A DNA stretch of 64,000 nt from Clostridia bacterium. Lineage in GTDB: Bacteria > Bacillota > Clostridia > Christensenellales > Borkfalkiaceae. The translations under genes were made by a program, and so were the position numbers. Every line of letters starts with the position of its first letter. Position 1 is the stretch's first letter. The stretch is taken from assembly GCA_017471785.1 (NCBI GenBank), contig JAFURP010000021.1:1-64000 (forward strand), given 5' to 3'. Of this stretch, positions 24,288-30,476 are shown one piece after another. Under the pieces are notes generated by a model. That model was not told where the DNA came from, did not search any database, and was given only the letters and a program-made list of their open reading frames with translations.

Positions 24288-24656
24288 TTAAAAATTATTG
24301 TTTCCATTATGAGTGCTATTGTTATATATCACGGTATTTTTTTGATTTATAAGTTCGTCGTGGTTTAACATTTTGAAAATATTTTCCCCTGTTGGCTCTA
24401 TTTCGTAGATTTGTGGGTTTTTACGGTTAGAATGTTTATCGAAAATAACTTCGACAATATCGCCACATTCTAAATTAAGGTTAATCATCGAATTTGGGAT
24501 ACAGTCAAAACATTTTCCTAAAATCTTGTTTACCTGGTCGGTATATTGTGCTTTTAATAGTTGGATATAATGATAGTTATTTCCGTATTTAGATATACCT
24601 TTAATTTCTCGGATATAGATCATTATATTTTTTTTACTATATGTTATACTTACCAT
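24288..24656 (-). CDS. SSB-like paralogue with the shared C-terminal tail
   Basis: 122 aa. Aligned by eye with the 91-aa protein at 25077, it shares KG-x-[AS]-K near the N-terminus, then LGK-x2-D and N-x-N-x-E-x-GD-[VI]-V-[EQ]-V in the middle, enough to call them paralogues. It has a C-terminal extension ending VIYNNSTHNGNNNF, almost the same tail as the neighbouring XRE repressor. It starts 12 nt after the repressor stop, with AAGGAT as RBS, so both are one operon. ssDNA binding is inferred from the paralogue and the element type. Confidence 0.6.
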   Translation of the reverse strand: MVSITYSKKNIMIYIREIKGISKYGNNYHYIQLLKAQYTDQVNKILGKCFDCIPNSMINLNLECGDIVEVIFDKHSNRKNPQIYEIEPTGENIFKMLNHDELINQKNTVIYNNSTHNGNNNF

Positions 24657-24668
24657 AGGCGTATATCC

Positions 24669-24929
24669 TTAAAAATTATTATTTCCGTTGTGGGTGCTGT
24701 TATTGTATACGACGGCGCTTTTTTTATTTGGAATTGTGTCGCGTCCTATAAGTTCGTCAACGGTTATACCGTAAAAATCAGCAAGTAACACGCATTGTTG
24801 TATATTAGGTATACCTTTATTTAATTCTATCCAGCTAAGCGTATTTTGTGGTATTCCAGTTGCTTTTGATACTTCATTTTGGGTGTAGTTAAGCATTTTT
24901 CTTGTTGTTTTTATTTCTTCGCCGTACAT
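24669..24929 (-). CDS. XRE-family repressor with the shared C-terminal tail
   Basis: 86 aa. HTH domain: IKTTRKMLNYTQNEVSKATGIPQNTLSWIELNKGIPNIQQCVLLADFYGITVDELIG (residues ~6-63). The C-terminal 20 residues end AVVYNNSTHNGNNNF. RBS GGAG is upstream. It is divergent from the SSB-like gene at 25077, with palindromic sites in between, so it is the likely switch repressor of the element. Confidence 0.88.
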   Translation of the reverse strand: MYGEEIKTTRKMLNYTQNEVSKATGIPQNTLSWIELNKGIPNIQQCVLLADFYGITVDELIGRDTIPNKKSAVVYNNSTHNGNNNF

Positions 24930-24975
24930 ATTATTATCTCCATAAAAAATTTTATCAAAATCTTGCTTATTTTGC

Positions 24976-25004
24976 TTGACTTAGCAAAATCTTGCTGTTA
25001 TAAT
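24976..25004 (+). promoter_or_regulatory. Rightward promoter of the element's main operon
   Basis: -35 TTGACT (24976-24981), 17-bp spacer, -10 TATAAT (24999-25004). One repressor palindrome fills the spacer and another lies just downstream, the arrangement of a tightly repressed phage promoter. Confidence 0.85.
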
Positions 25005-25031
25005 AGTATCACAAATAGCAATATATTGCTA
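24982..25031. promoter_or_regulatory. Two operators for the XRE repressor
   Basis: O1 at 24982-24997 has arms AGCAA/TTGCT (TAGCAAAATCTTGCTG), lying in the promoter spacer. O2 at 25016-25031 is a perfect 16-bp palindrome, TAGCAATATATTGCTA, beginning 12 bp after the -10. Centres are 34 bp apart. Further AGCAA half-sites occur at 24960-24980 and around 25366-25388. Confidence 0.7.
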
Positions 25032-25076
25032 AATAAAAATTAAGTCCGCGGCAAACGCGGCAAAGGAGTAAGTTTT

Positions 25077-25352
25077 ATGGTAGTGTTTATCAAAGGGTAC
25101 AAAGGCAAGGCAAAGAGTACGGGCAAAGATTTTCAAGTCGTTACGCTTGCGGAATTGCACGAAACGAAAGAGGGCGTTTTATTCGGAAAGGTGAAAGATT
25201 TTTTCGTACGCCCCGAGGTTAACTGCAACTGCGAATTCGGCGACGTCGTGCAAGTCGAATGGAGCGAGGGCGGCTTCAACGGTGCGGTAGAGCCGAAAGC
25301 ACTTTTCGTGGTCGAGGAAAGTCCGTTCAAAAAATTGTATGTCAAAAACTAA
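25077..25352 (+). CDS. Small putative single-stranded DNA-binding protein
   Basis: 91 aa, predicted all-beta: FIKGYKGKAKSTGKDFQVVTLAEL, a central strand, then CNCEFGDVVQVEWSEG. Size, fold type and place as the first gene of the late operon match the gene V-like SSB of inoviruses, but no signature proves it. Codon use is close to the host's, unlike the AT-rich rep region. A terminator follows at 25419. Confidence 0.55.
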   Translation: MVVFIKGYKGKAKSTGKDFQVVTLAELHETKEGVLFGKVKDFFVRPEVNCNCEFGDVVQVEWSEGGFNGAVEPKALFVVEESPFKKLYVKN

Positions 25353-25418
25353 AAATCTTCCCCAAGCAACAAAGCAAATAGCAAGCGCGGAAAAGTGTTT
25401 GTTAGTCATAGGTAAAAG

Positions 25419-25457
25419 ATAGCTTTTGCGGTGGGGAAGCCGTGAAAGCTATTTTTT
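25419..25457 (+). terminator. Terminator after the SSB-like gene
   Basis: ATAGCTTT (25419-25426) pairs with AAAGCTAT (25445-25452), with CGG/CCG pairing inside the loop, followed by six T. Partial readthrough here would set a high ratio of SSB-like protein to the virion block. Confidence 0.65.
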
Positions 25458-25532
25458 ACGAAACAGTCTAAAACGGGCGACCGATTAGAAATAAAAAATT
25501 AGACGGTGGGAAAGACCATAGGAGAAAAGGCA

Positions 25533-25814
25533 ATGGCAGTAAGAAAATGGACGGTAGTCAAAAAAGACAAAAAGCGCGTTCGTGTTAAAGACAAGACGGG
25601 TAAAGAAAAAACGCTTTTAACGCCTACGGGAAAGGTAGCGAAGTATAAAGCGGAAATGAAAAACGGCGTATGTATCATGAACGACGGTAAGCGCAAGAAA
25701 GACGAAAAGGGCAGGAAAAAGAAACTGACGAAAGCTCAGCGCGCTTATAGGGCAGGATATGTAAACGCCTTAGGTGAACAATCGGCAATTTTTAAGAAAA
25801 AACAAAAAGGCTAA
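25533..25814 (+). CDS. Very basic 93-aa element protein
   Basis: About a third of the residues are Lys or Arg (VVKKDKKRVRVKDKTGKEK, GKRKKDEKGRKKKL). There is no membrane segment. The C-terminal KAQRAYRAGYVNALGEQ suggests a short helix. I do not recognise the family; nucleic-acid binding or condensation is the obvious guess. The frame extends to a GTG at 25506, but ATG 25533 has AGGAG upstream and is preferred. Confidence 0.65.
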   Translation: MAVRKWTVVKKDKKRVRVKDKTGKEKTLLTPTGKVAKYKAEMKNGVCIMNDGKRKKDEKGRKKKLTKAQRAYRAGYVNALGEQSAIFKKKQKG

Positions 25815-25830
25815 GTAAAGGTAAATAAGT

Positions 25831-26403
25831 ATGAAGAAATACGACCAAAACGAAGATTTATGCGGAATGCGTGCATTTGTGATAATCATAATCACGGTGT
25901 TGCTTGCAATATGTATCGTTTTAGGTTGTATTTTTCATAATCCGATAAAACGAGGTTTAAGGGTGTTTAAGTCTTGGCTTACGGGCGAGAGTAGGTACGA
26001 AGAAGTAACGAAACCGCCCGAAAGCTTAGACGGGGAAGAAACACCGCCGACGAGCGAAGAAAACGGGGAAAATACGGACGAAGAAACGCCCCCCGTGATT
26101 GTAGTCGAGAAATACGGTATCACGTACTACGGGGTAATAGACGGCGAAAAAACGGAAATTCCCGATTATATGTATTTATCGGGTACGGTATACCCGACGG
26201 AATATGAAAAAGGGCAGGGCACGAGCGTTCCTGCACTTCGTGAATATTATCCCGTAACGGATTTGAAAGATATAGCTTTTGACGGTTGGTATTTAGACGA
26301 AGAATGCACGCAAGCATTTGACGGCGTTATATCCGCGGAAAGCACGGGGGATATAACGTTATACGCAAAGTTAGTTTATTGGCAATGGACGCCGAATTAT
26401 TAA
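25831..26403 (+). CDS. Membrane-anchored protein with an InlB-type repeat
   Basis: 190 aa. One transmembrane helix (AFVIIIITVLLAICIVLGCIF, residues ~15-35), a Pro/Glu/Thr-rich spacer (~57-88) and a C-terminal unit FDGWYLDEECTQAFDG...TGDITLYAKL, the hallmark of the Listeria-Bacteroides (InlB B) repeat. It would sit on the outer face of the membrane or in the virion tip. The Pro-rich spacer recalls linkers of phage receptor-binding proteins. Confidence 0.65.
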   Translation: MKKYDQNEDLCGMRAFVIIIITVLLAICIVLGCIFHNPIKRGLRVFKSWLTGESRYEEVTKPPESLDGEETPPTSEENGENTDEETPPVIVVEKYGITYYGVIDGEKTEIPDYMYLSGTVYPTEYEKGQGTSVPALREYYPVTDLKDIAFDGWYLDEECTQAFDGVISAESTGDITLYAKLVYWQWTPNY

Positions 26404-26433
26404 GAAAAATTAAAAGGAAGAGGTAAAAAAGAA

Positions 26434-27627
26434 ATGAAAAAGAGCATTAAAAAAGTAGGTGTAGGTATATTAACGGGTATTATGGCGCTGAGCGCGTTTG
26501 CGTTTGGCGGTTGTGATACGACGAGCGTAAGCGATGGATATGAAAAGGTAAAAGATACGGTGACGGACTTTTTCGCAGGCGAGGAAAGCGGCGCAATGGA
26601 GTATGACGGTACGGTATTAACGGCAGGGGAAACGTACGATTTCGGCGCGTCGCCGAAAATGGCGTTTATGTCAACCGCAACGCTTTTAAGCGACGAGGTA
26701 AGCGAGACGGAGGAAGATAGCTTTTTTGCTTCGTCGGTAAAAGTCAAGGCAACGGTAACGCCGTCCGATGCCAATCAACACGTTATATGGAGCGTGGCTT
26801 TTGTCAATCCCTCGTCCGCGTGGGCTACGGGAAAGACGGTAACGGATTACGTAACGGTAACGACGGAAACGGAAGGAAGCACGACGGCAACCGTAAAATG
26901 TATTAAGCCGTTTGGAGAGCAAATTAAATTGATTTGTACGAGTGAGGAGAACGCAAATATAAGTGATTATATCACGTTAGATTTTATTCAATCGGTAAAG
27001 AGCGTATCTCTTTCATTTGGAGATTTGCCTATTAATTTGGGCGGACAAACGGACGTAACGTGGGAGGTTAACCCGAACGGCGTAGGTATAGGCGGCGCGG
27101 CTAATTTGACGTATGAAACGTACAAGGATTATACGATACCGAGCAGTTATACGAGCGCGATCGATTTGATTTCGCCGTCGTATCATAACGGCGGCTATGC
27201 AGATCCTTGGAGTGTGTTAGAATGGACGGATACCACTTCGGTAATCAGTGGTTTGAAAATATCTTCAACATATGTTGCGAATGATGCTACCTTGGGCGAT
27301 ACTGATTATTTTTATAAAGTATTCTACGATATTAAATCGTTGGTCTTTGATAGTAGCTTTTTGACTACGACCCAATTATATACGGAAAGTTGGACGAATG
27401 CGAAGGTATACCTTTATACTTTTGAGCCGAGTGAAATTATAGAATACTTTAGCAACATCACGGACGGCGCCTTATATAGTGTGCGTGTGCAGTTGACGAG
27501 CGGCGTAGCGGGTAAAGCTGGAGGCGACGCCGTAAGGAGAAGCTCGCTTATTAATGTTACGGGCTTTACTAATAATCCATTGGTAAAATCGGTAACGCTC
27601 GGGGACGGAAGCGGCGTGTTATTTTAA
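26434..27627 (+). CDS. Putative lipoprotein with Ig-like domains
   Basis: 397 aa. A signal peptide with lipobox FGGC places the lipidated Cys at about residue 27. A Ser/Glu-rich stretch precedes two Ig-like, beta-rich segments (KVKATVTPSDANQHVIWSV, and VKSVSLSFGDLPINLGGQTDVTWEV). The rest has no recognised domain. A lipoprotein in the virion block of the element is unusual; it could be a receptor-binding or superinfection-exclusion protein. Confidence 0.65.
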   Translation: MKKSIKKVGVGILTGIMALSAFAFGGCDTTSVSDGYEKVKDTVTDFFAGEESGAMEYDGTVLTAGETYDFGASPKMAFMSTATLLSDEVSETEEDSFFASSVKVKATVTPSDANQHVIWSVAFVNPSSAWATGKTVTDYVTVTTETEGSTTATVKCIKPFGEQIKLICTSEENANISDYITLDFIQSVKSVSLSFGDLPINLGGQTDVTWEVNPNGVGIGGAANLTYETYKDYTIPSSYTSAIDLISPSYHNGGYADPWSVLEWTDTTSVISGLKISSTYVANDATLGDTDYFYKVFYDIKSLVFDSSFLTTTQLYTESWTNAKVYLYTFEPSEIIEYFSNITDGALYSVRVQLTSGVAGKAGGDAVRRSSLINVTGFTNNPLVKSVTLGDGSGVLF

Positions 27628-27638
27628 CGAGGTGAATT

Positions 27639-28202
27639 ATGTCGAAGAAAATAGCAAGTTTAATAACGATTGTACTTTCTTTGACGTTGGTCGGTATATT
27701 AGTATTTATCGTTTACGGGCTTTTTAAGACGGATTTCAATGGTTTTGGGCTTGAACATAAGGGTAAAGAGATCTTGACGAACACGGCAAACGTGGTACTT
27801 ACGGAAGGGGATGTAATTACACTAAAGTATTACTACGGTGATATGGGTGATATCAAGGTGTATATGAAGCCCGTGGAGGTAGCGGAGGATTTCGAGTTTA
27901 CGATTGATGGCGAGGTAAAAAGTTGGAATACGGATATAGTCAAATCGAATACGGTCGATCATTCGAAGCTGTTGGAATTTTACATAGATAATGTGGCAAA
28001 TACGGTAACGGTGAAAGGGTCGGTAAAGCAAGGCTTGAAAGCTGTATTTGAAGCGGAAAAAGTGTCGTGGGCAGGATTTCTCCCCGTGGAAGATATGTTT
28101 TACATAATGATAGAGTCGGGAGATACGACGATCACGTTGAGCAGTCGAATATACGCCCAAACGGAAAAGATCTCGATCGGAAACGAGGATATAACGTTTT
28201 AA
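27639..28202 (+). CDS. Single-pass membrane protein, unknown
   Basis: 187 aa with an N-terminal hydrophobic helix (ASLITIVLSLTLVGILVFIVYGLF) and a beta-rich extracellular part. No family recognised. The gene is spaced 11 nt from its neighbours on both sides, so it belongs to the same transcript. Confidence 0.6.
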   Translation: MSKKIASLITIVLSLTLVGILVFIVYGLFKTDFNGFGLEHKGKEILTNTANVVLTEGDVITLKYYYGDMGDIKVYMKPVEVAEDFEFTIDGEVKSWNTDIVKSNTVDHSKLLEFYIDNVANTVTVKGSVKQGLKAVFEAEKVSWAGFLPVEDMFYIMIESGDTTITLSSRIYAQTEKISIGNEDITF

Positions 28203-28212
28203 GAGGTGGAAG

Positions 28213-29712
28213 ATGAAAAAAGTAAGAGGATACATAAAGAAAATTATGGGTATAGCGGCGGCGTTCGTCGTGGCAATGGTGGGGTTACTGTATCAAACGG
28301 TAGCCCCCGTAGGCATTACGATCGCTGAAGATACCGCAACGAAGGTGCATTCGGCGGTAATGGACGATTTGAAAAAGGATAGCAATTTCAATGAAGCGAA
28401 TTATCCGAGCGTAGCGGACGATCATTCGTTACAGGTCATTCAGATAGCGGAAAGCTCGGATGGGGAGTTGTTCGTGTACGTTTATCAACCCTGTAACGAT
28501 ACGCTTGATCTCGTGGCAAGTTCGATCAATATATCGCAAAATATGGAGGGGGATGATCCCGAAAGTTACCATAATTATAATTTAACTTTGTTGAGTACGC
28601 AAGGCGTATTCGATAAATATCGCGTAGAGGGCATTACGTTGAAAGAGGACGTATTGCGCTATTACAGTATAACGGCGATATATCGGGCGTTTAACGGTGA
28701 TATTGACGAGGGGTCAACGGACGATAATACAATTGAGCAGGTCGCGTATGCCGTCGGTCAGTTGTGGACAGCAACGACGTACCAAGGCTCGCCGATCTAT
28801 TCCGTGCGGTATTTGGAATTGATTACTGTTGAAACGAAGCACGTCGGTTATATTCGATACTCGGACGGTGGGCTGTTCTTTCAAAAATCTACCAATTCGC
28901 ATTACGTAGCGTTTTCGACGGATAGACAAATAGACGATTTGCTTGAAGTGGAAATGAGTTACACGGTGCAAGATAAATCAAGCGTGACGATTACTCAATT
29001 AGGTACCCCCAAAACGACGGTAAGCGATAAAGGAGATCCTGTAAAATACGATATTGTTTTGACAAAAGAGGACGTGTTTAAGAGTTTGGGTGGTGGTATA
29101 TTTTCGGAATATTATGAATATAACCGTATTCAAGCGATCGATGATTTTAGGGCGAATGAGGACTTAACGGACGATACGTTGTCGGCATTACAAGGGCAAG
29201 AGTGGGTTTTGCGGTTTTGCGAAACGGAAAATAGTACATCTGTATCATCTTCGGGCGAAGGTATTGGTTATACTCAAACGGAGATAACTACGTATAGCGT
29301 AGTAACAAGTGTGGTGTTGTTTCGTTTAGAGTATGAATACGACGGGCAAATTTACAATCTTGGCGTAGTGGATAATATATCTCGCGGTGATTTAATTCCC
29401 GATAATAATCCGCCCGATTTGGGAGAGATTATAGATGATATTTTCCCCGAAACGGAGTTTTTTGAAAATATATTTGGCGAGAACTCGGGTATACCTACCT
29501 GGTTAAAAGTAGTTATACTTGTTATCGTTGTGATTATAGCCGCTGTGGTGGTTTTATTCCTGTTACCATATATCGTACAGGGTGTAATTTTGCTTATACC
29601 TAAGATATTGAACGGTTTGTGGGCGTTGCTTAAGGGTGTGGGGTATGTTATCGCTTCGCCTGTGCTTCTTGTAATATGGATTGTAAAAAAAGTGAGGGGA
29701 GATTATGATTGA
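28213..29712 (+). CDS. Large surface protein with C-terminal membrane anchor, candidate adsorption protein
   Basis: 499 aa, the largest gene of the element. An N-terminal hydrophobic segment (residues ~10-30) resembles a signal peptide. A long extracellular domain follows, then the C-terminus holds two to three membrane helices (WLKVVILVIVVIIAAVVVLFLLPYIV, VILLIPKILNGLWALLKGVGYVIASPVLLVIWIV). Large exported proteins with a C-terminal anchor encoded before the small late genes correspond in layout to pIII of filamentous phages. The match is by architecture only. Confidence 0.55.
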   Translation: MKKVRGYIKKIMGIAAAFVVAMVGLLYQTVAPVGITIAEDTATKVHSAVMDDLKKDSNFNEANYPSVADDHSLQVIQIAESSDGELFVYVYQPCNDTLDLVASSINISQNMEGDDPESYHNYNLTLLSTQGVFDKYRVEGITLKEDVLRYYSITAIYRAFNGDIDEGSTDDNTIEQVAYAVGQLWTATTYQGSPIYSVRYLELITVETKHVGYIRYSDGGLFFQKSTNSHYVAFSTDRQIDDLLEVEMSYTVQDKSSVTITQLGTPKTTVSDKGDPVKYDIVLTKEDVFKSLGGGIFSEYYEYNRIQAIDDFRANEDLTDDTLSALQGQEWVLRFCETENSTSVSSSGEGIGYTQTEITTYSVVTSVVLFRLEYEYDGQIYNLGVVDNISRGDLIPDNNPPDLGEIIDDIFPETEFFENIFGENSGIPTWLKVVILVIVVIIAAVVVLFLLPYIVQGVILLIPKILNGLWALLKGVGYVIASPVLLVIWIVKKVRGDYD

Positions 29713-30049
29713 ACTTGAATTATTTTATAATTTAACTGTCGTATCGATACGAGAAGCGCAAGCGGAATATCTGAAGGGACAAAAGCGGCAACCGTTCGCG
29801 CAAGAGCTTCCCGAGGTTGATGAAGCAAGCGCGGAGGCATACGCTAAAATGTCTTTTTTTCAAAAGTTTGTATATAAGCTTCAGCTGCGGAAGCAAAAAC
29901 GACGGTATAAAAAGGCGTTAAGGGCGCAAAAACAGCCCGTAGACGAACGATTAACGAAAGGATATAACGCAGGGATAGAAATGGCGTTGCACGTTTTAGA
30001 CCGTGAATTTAAGGTTTTTTATAAACGAATGGAAAAGGAAGAACAATGA
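29705..30049 (+). CDS. Basic helical element protein, unknown
   Basis: 114 aa with a helical, strongly basic middle (FVYKLQLRKQKRRYKKALRAQKQ). No hydrophobic helix or known motif. It overlaps the preceding gene by 8 nt and the next by 4 nt, so it is coupled to both. Confidence 0.6.
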   Translation: MIELELFYNLTVVSIREAQAEYLKGQKRQPFAQELPEVDEASAEAYAKMSFFQKFVYKLQLRKQKRRYKKALRAQKQPVDERLTKGYNAGIEMALHVLDREFKVFYKRMEKEEQ

Positions 30050-30360
30050 TAAACGGAAAGATAGGCGCGCCGAAAGGCGGTAGGGTACATTGGTTATTGT
30101 GGCATTTACCTGCCGAATTTAAGGGAGCTTACGAGCTGTACTATGATTATAAAAAGCATAGTTACGTATTCGTACGACACCACGGGCGCGCCCTTTTTGA
30201 CGTATTTATCGTGATGCACAGTAGTAAGCATTGGTGGCGTATGATGTATTCTTGTCCGAGCAAGAAAAAATACGAGTACTTCGGCTATCGAAATACTCGC
30301 ATTTTGGCGGAGTTTATGTTTGAGATATACAAAAATTTCCCCAATGGGGGACAGGGATAA
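30046..30360 (+). CDS. Small Trp/Tyr/His-rich element protein at the right end
   Basis: 104 aa, aromatic-rich (VHWLLWHLP, HSSKHWWRMMY). Unknown family. Its last codons lie within the right att repeat. At the left end, the same frame still reads QHKNYCGGEQG-stop against YKNFPNGGQG-stop here, so a similar coding end existed at the host side or came from an earlier element. Confidence 0.55.
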   Translation: MINGKIGAPKGGRVHWLLWHLPAEFKGAYELYYDYKKHSYVFVRHHGRALFDVFIVMHSSKHWWRMMYSCPSKKKYEYFGYRNTRILAEFMFEIYKNFPNGGQG

Positions 30361-30389
30361 CATTTCGTAAAACCATACTTTTACGAAAA
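30345..30389. repeat. Right end of the element: attR with an intact dif-like site
   Basis: Positions 30345-30382 repeat the left end with one mismatch. 30362-30389 form a full Xer-type core: ATTTCGTAAAA (11), CCATAC (6), TTTTACGAAAA (11). The arms are inverted repeats with one mismatch. The AAAAC-ATA-TTTT core resembles, from memory, the streptococcal difSL used by XerS. The site differs from the XerCD consensus of Bacillus. Confidence 0.8.
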
Positions 30390-30476
30390 CTATGGGTATA
30401 AAACGCGAAAGAAAGGGTTGTTTTCGAACTTTTTTAGTACTTTTTAATAATTATAAGAAAATACGTTGATCGTTTC

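Larger units (their letters stand above)
20102..30382. mobile_element. Inovirus-like integrated element (~10.2 kb)
   Basis: Bounded by the 38-bp direct repeat. Contents from left to right: Zot/pI-like P-loop ATPase; a structured non-coding region; a 68-aa protein; RHH protein; HUH Rep; C5-methylase-like protein; toxin-antitoxin pair; SSB-like paralogue plus XRE repressor; divergent operators; SSB-like protein; a very basic 93-aa protein; and six secreted, membrane or small proteins. No integrase, terminase, portal, large capsid, relaxase of MOB type or transposase is present. Zot-like ATPase, rolling-circle Rep and small SSB are the hallmarks of Inoviridae. I could not find an obvious major coat gene, so a related non-filamentous ssDNA element cannot be excluded. 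Confidence 0.75.

Noticed and set aside
25453-25463. TTTTACGAAA after the SSB-like gene, like the right arm of the dif-like site
   Set aside because: Only one arm; no central hexamer or left arm nearby. Probably chance in T/A-rich terminator flank.
20102-30382. Element as an integrative conjugative or mobilizable element
   Set aside because: No MOB relaxase, coupling protein or type IV secretion genes; the HUH protein is of replication-initiator size and type. The RHH protein alone does not argue for mobilisation.
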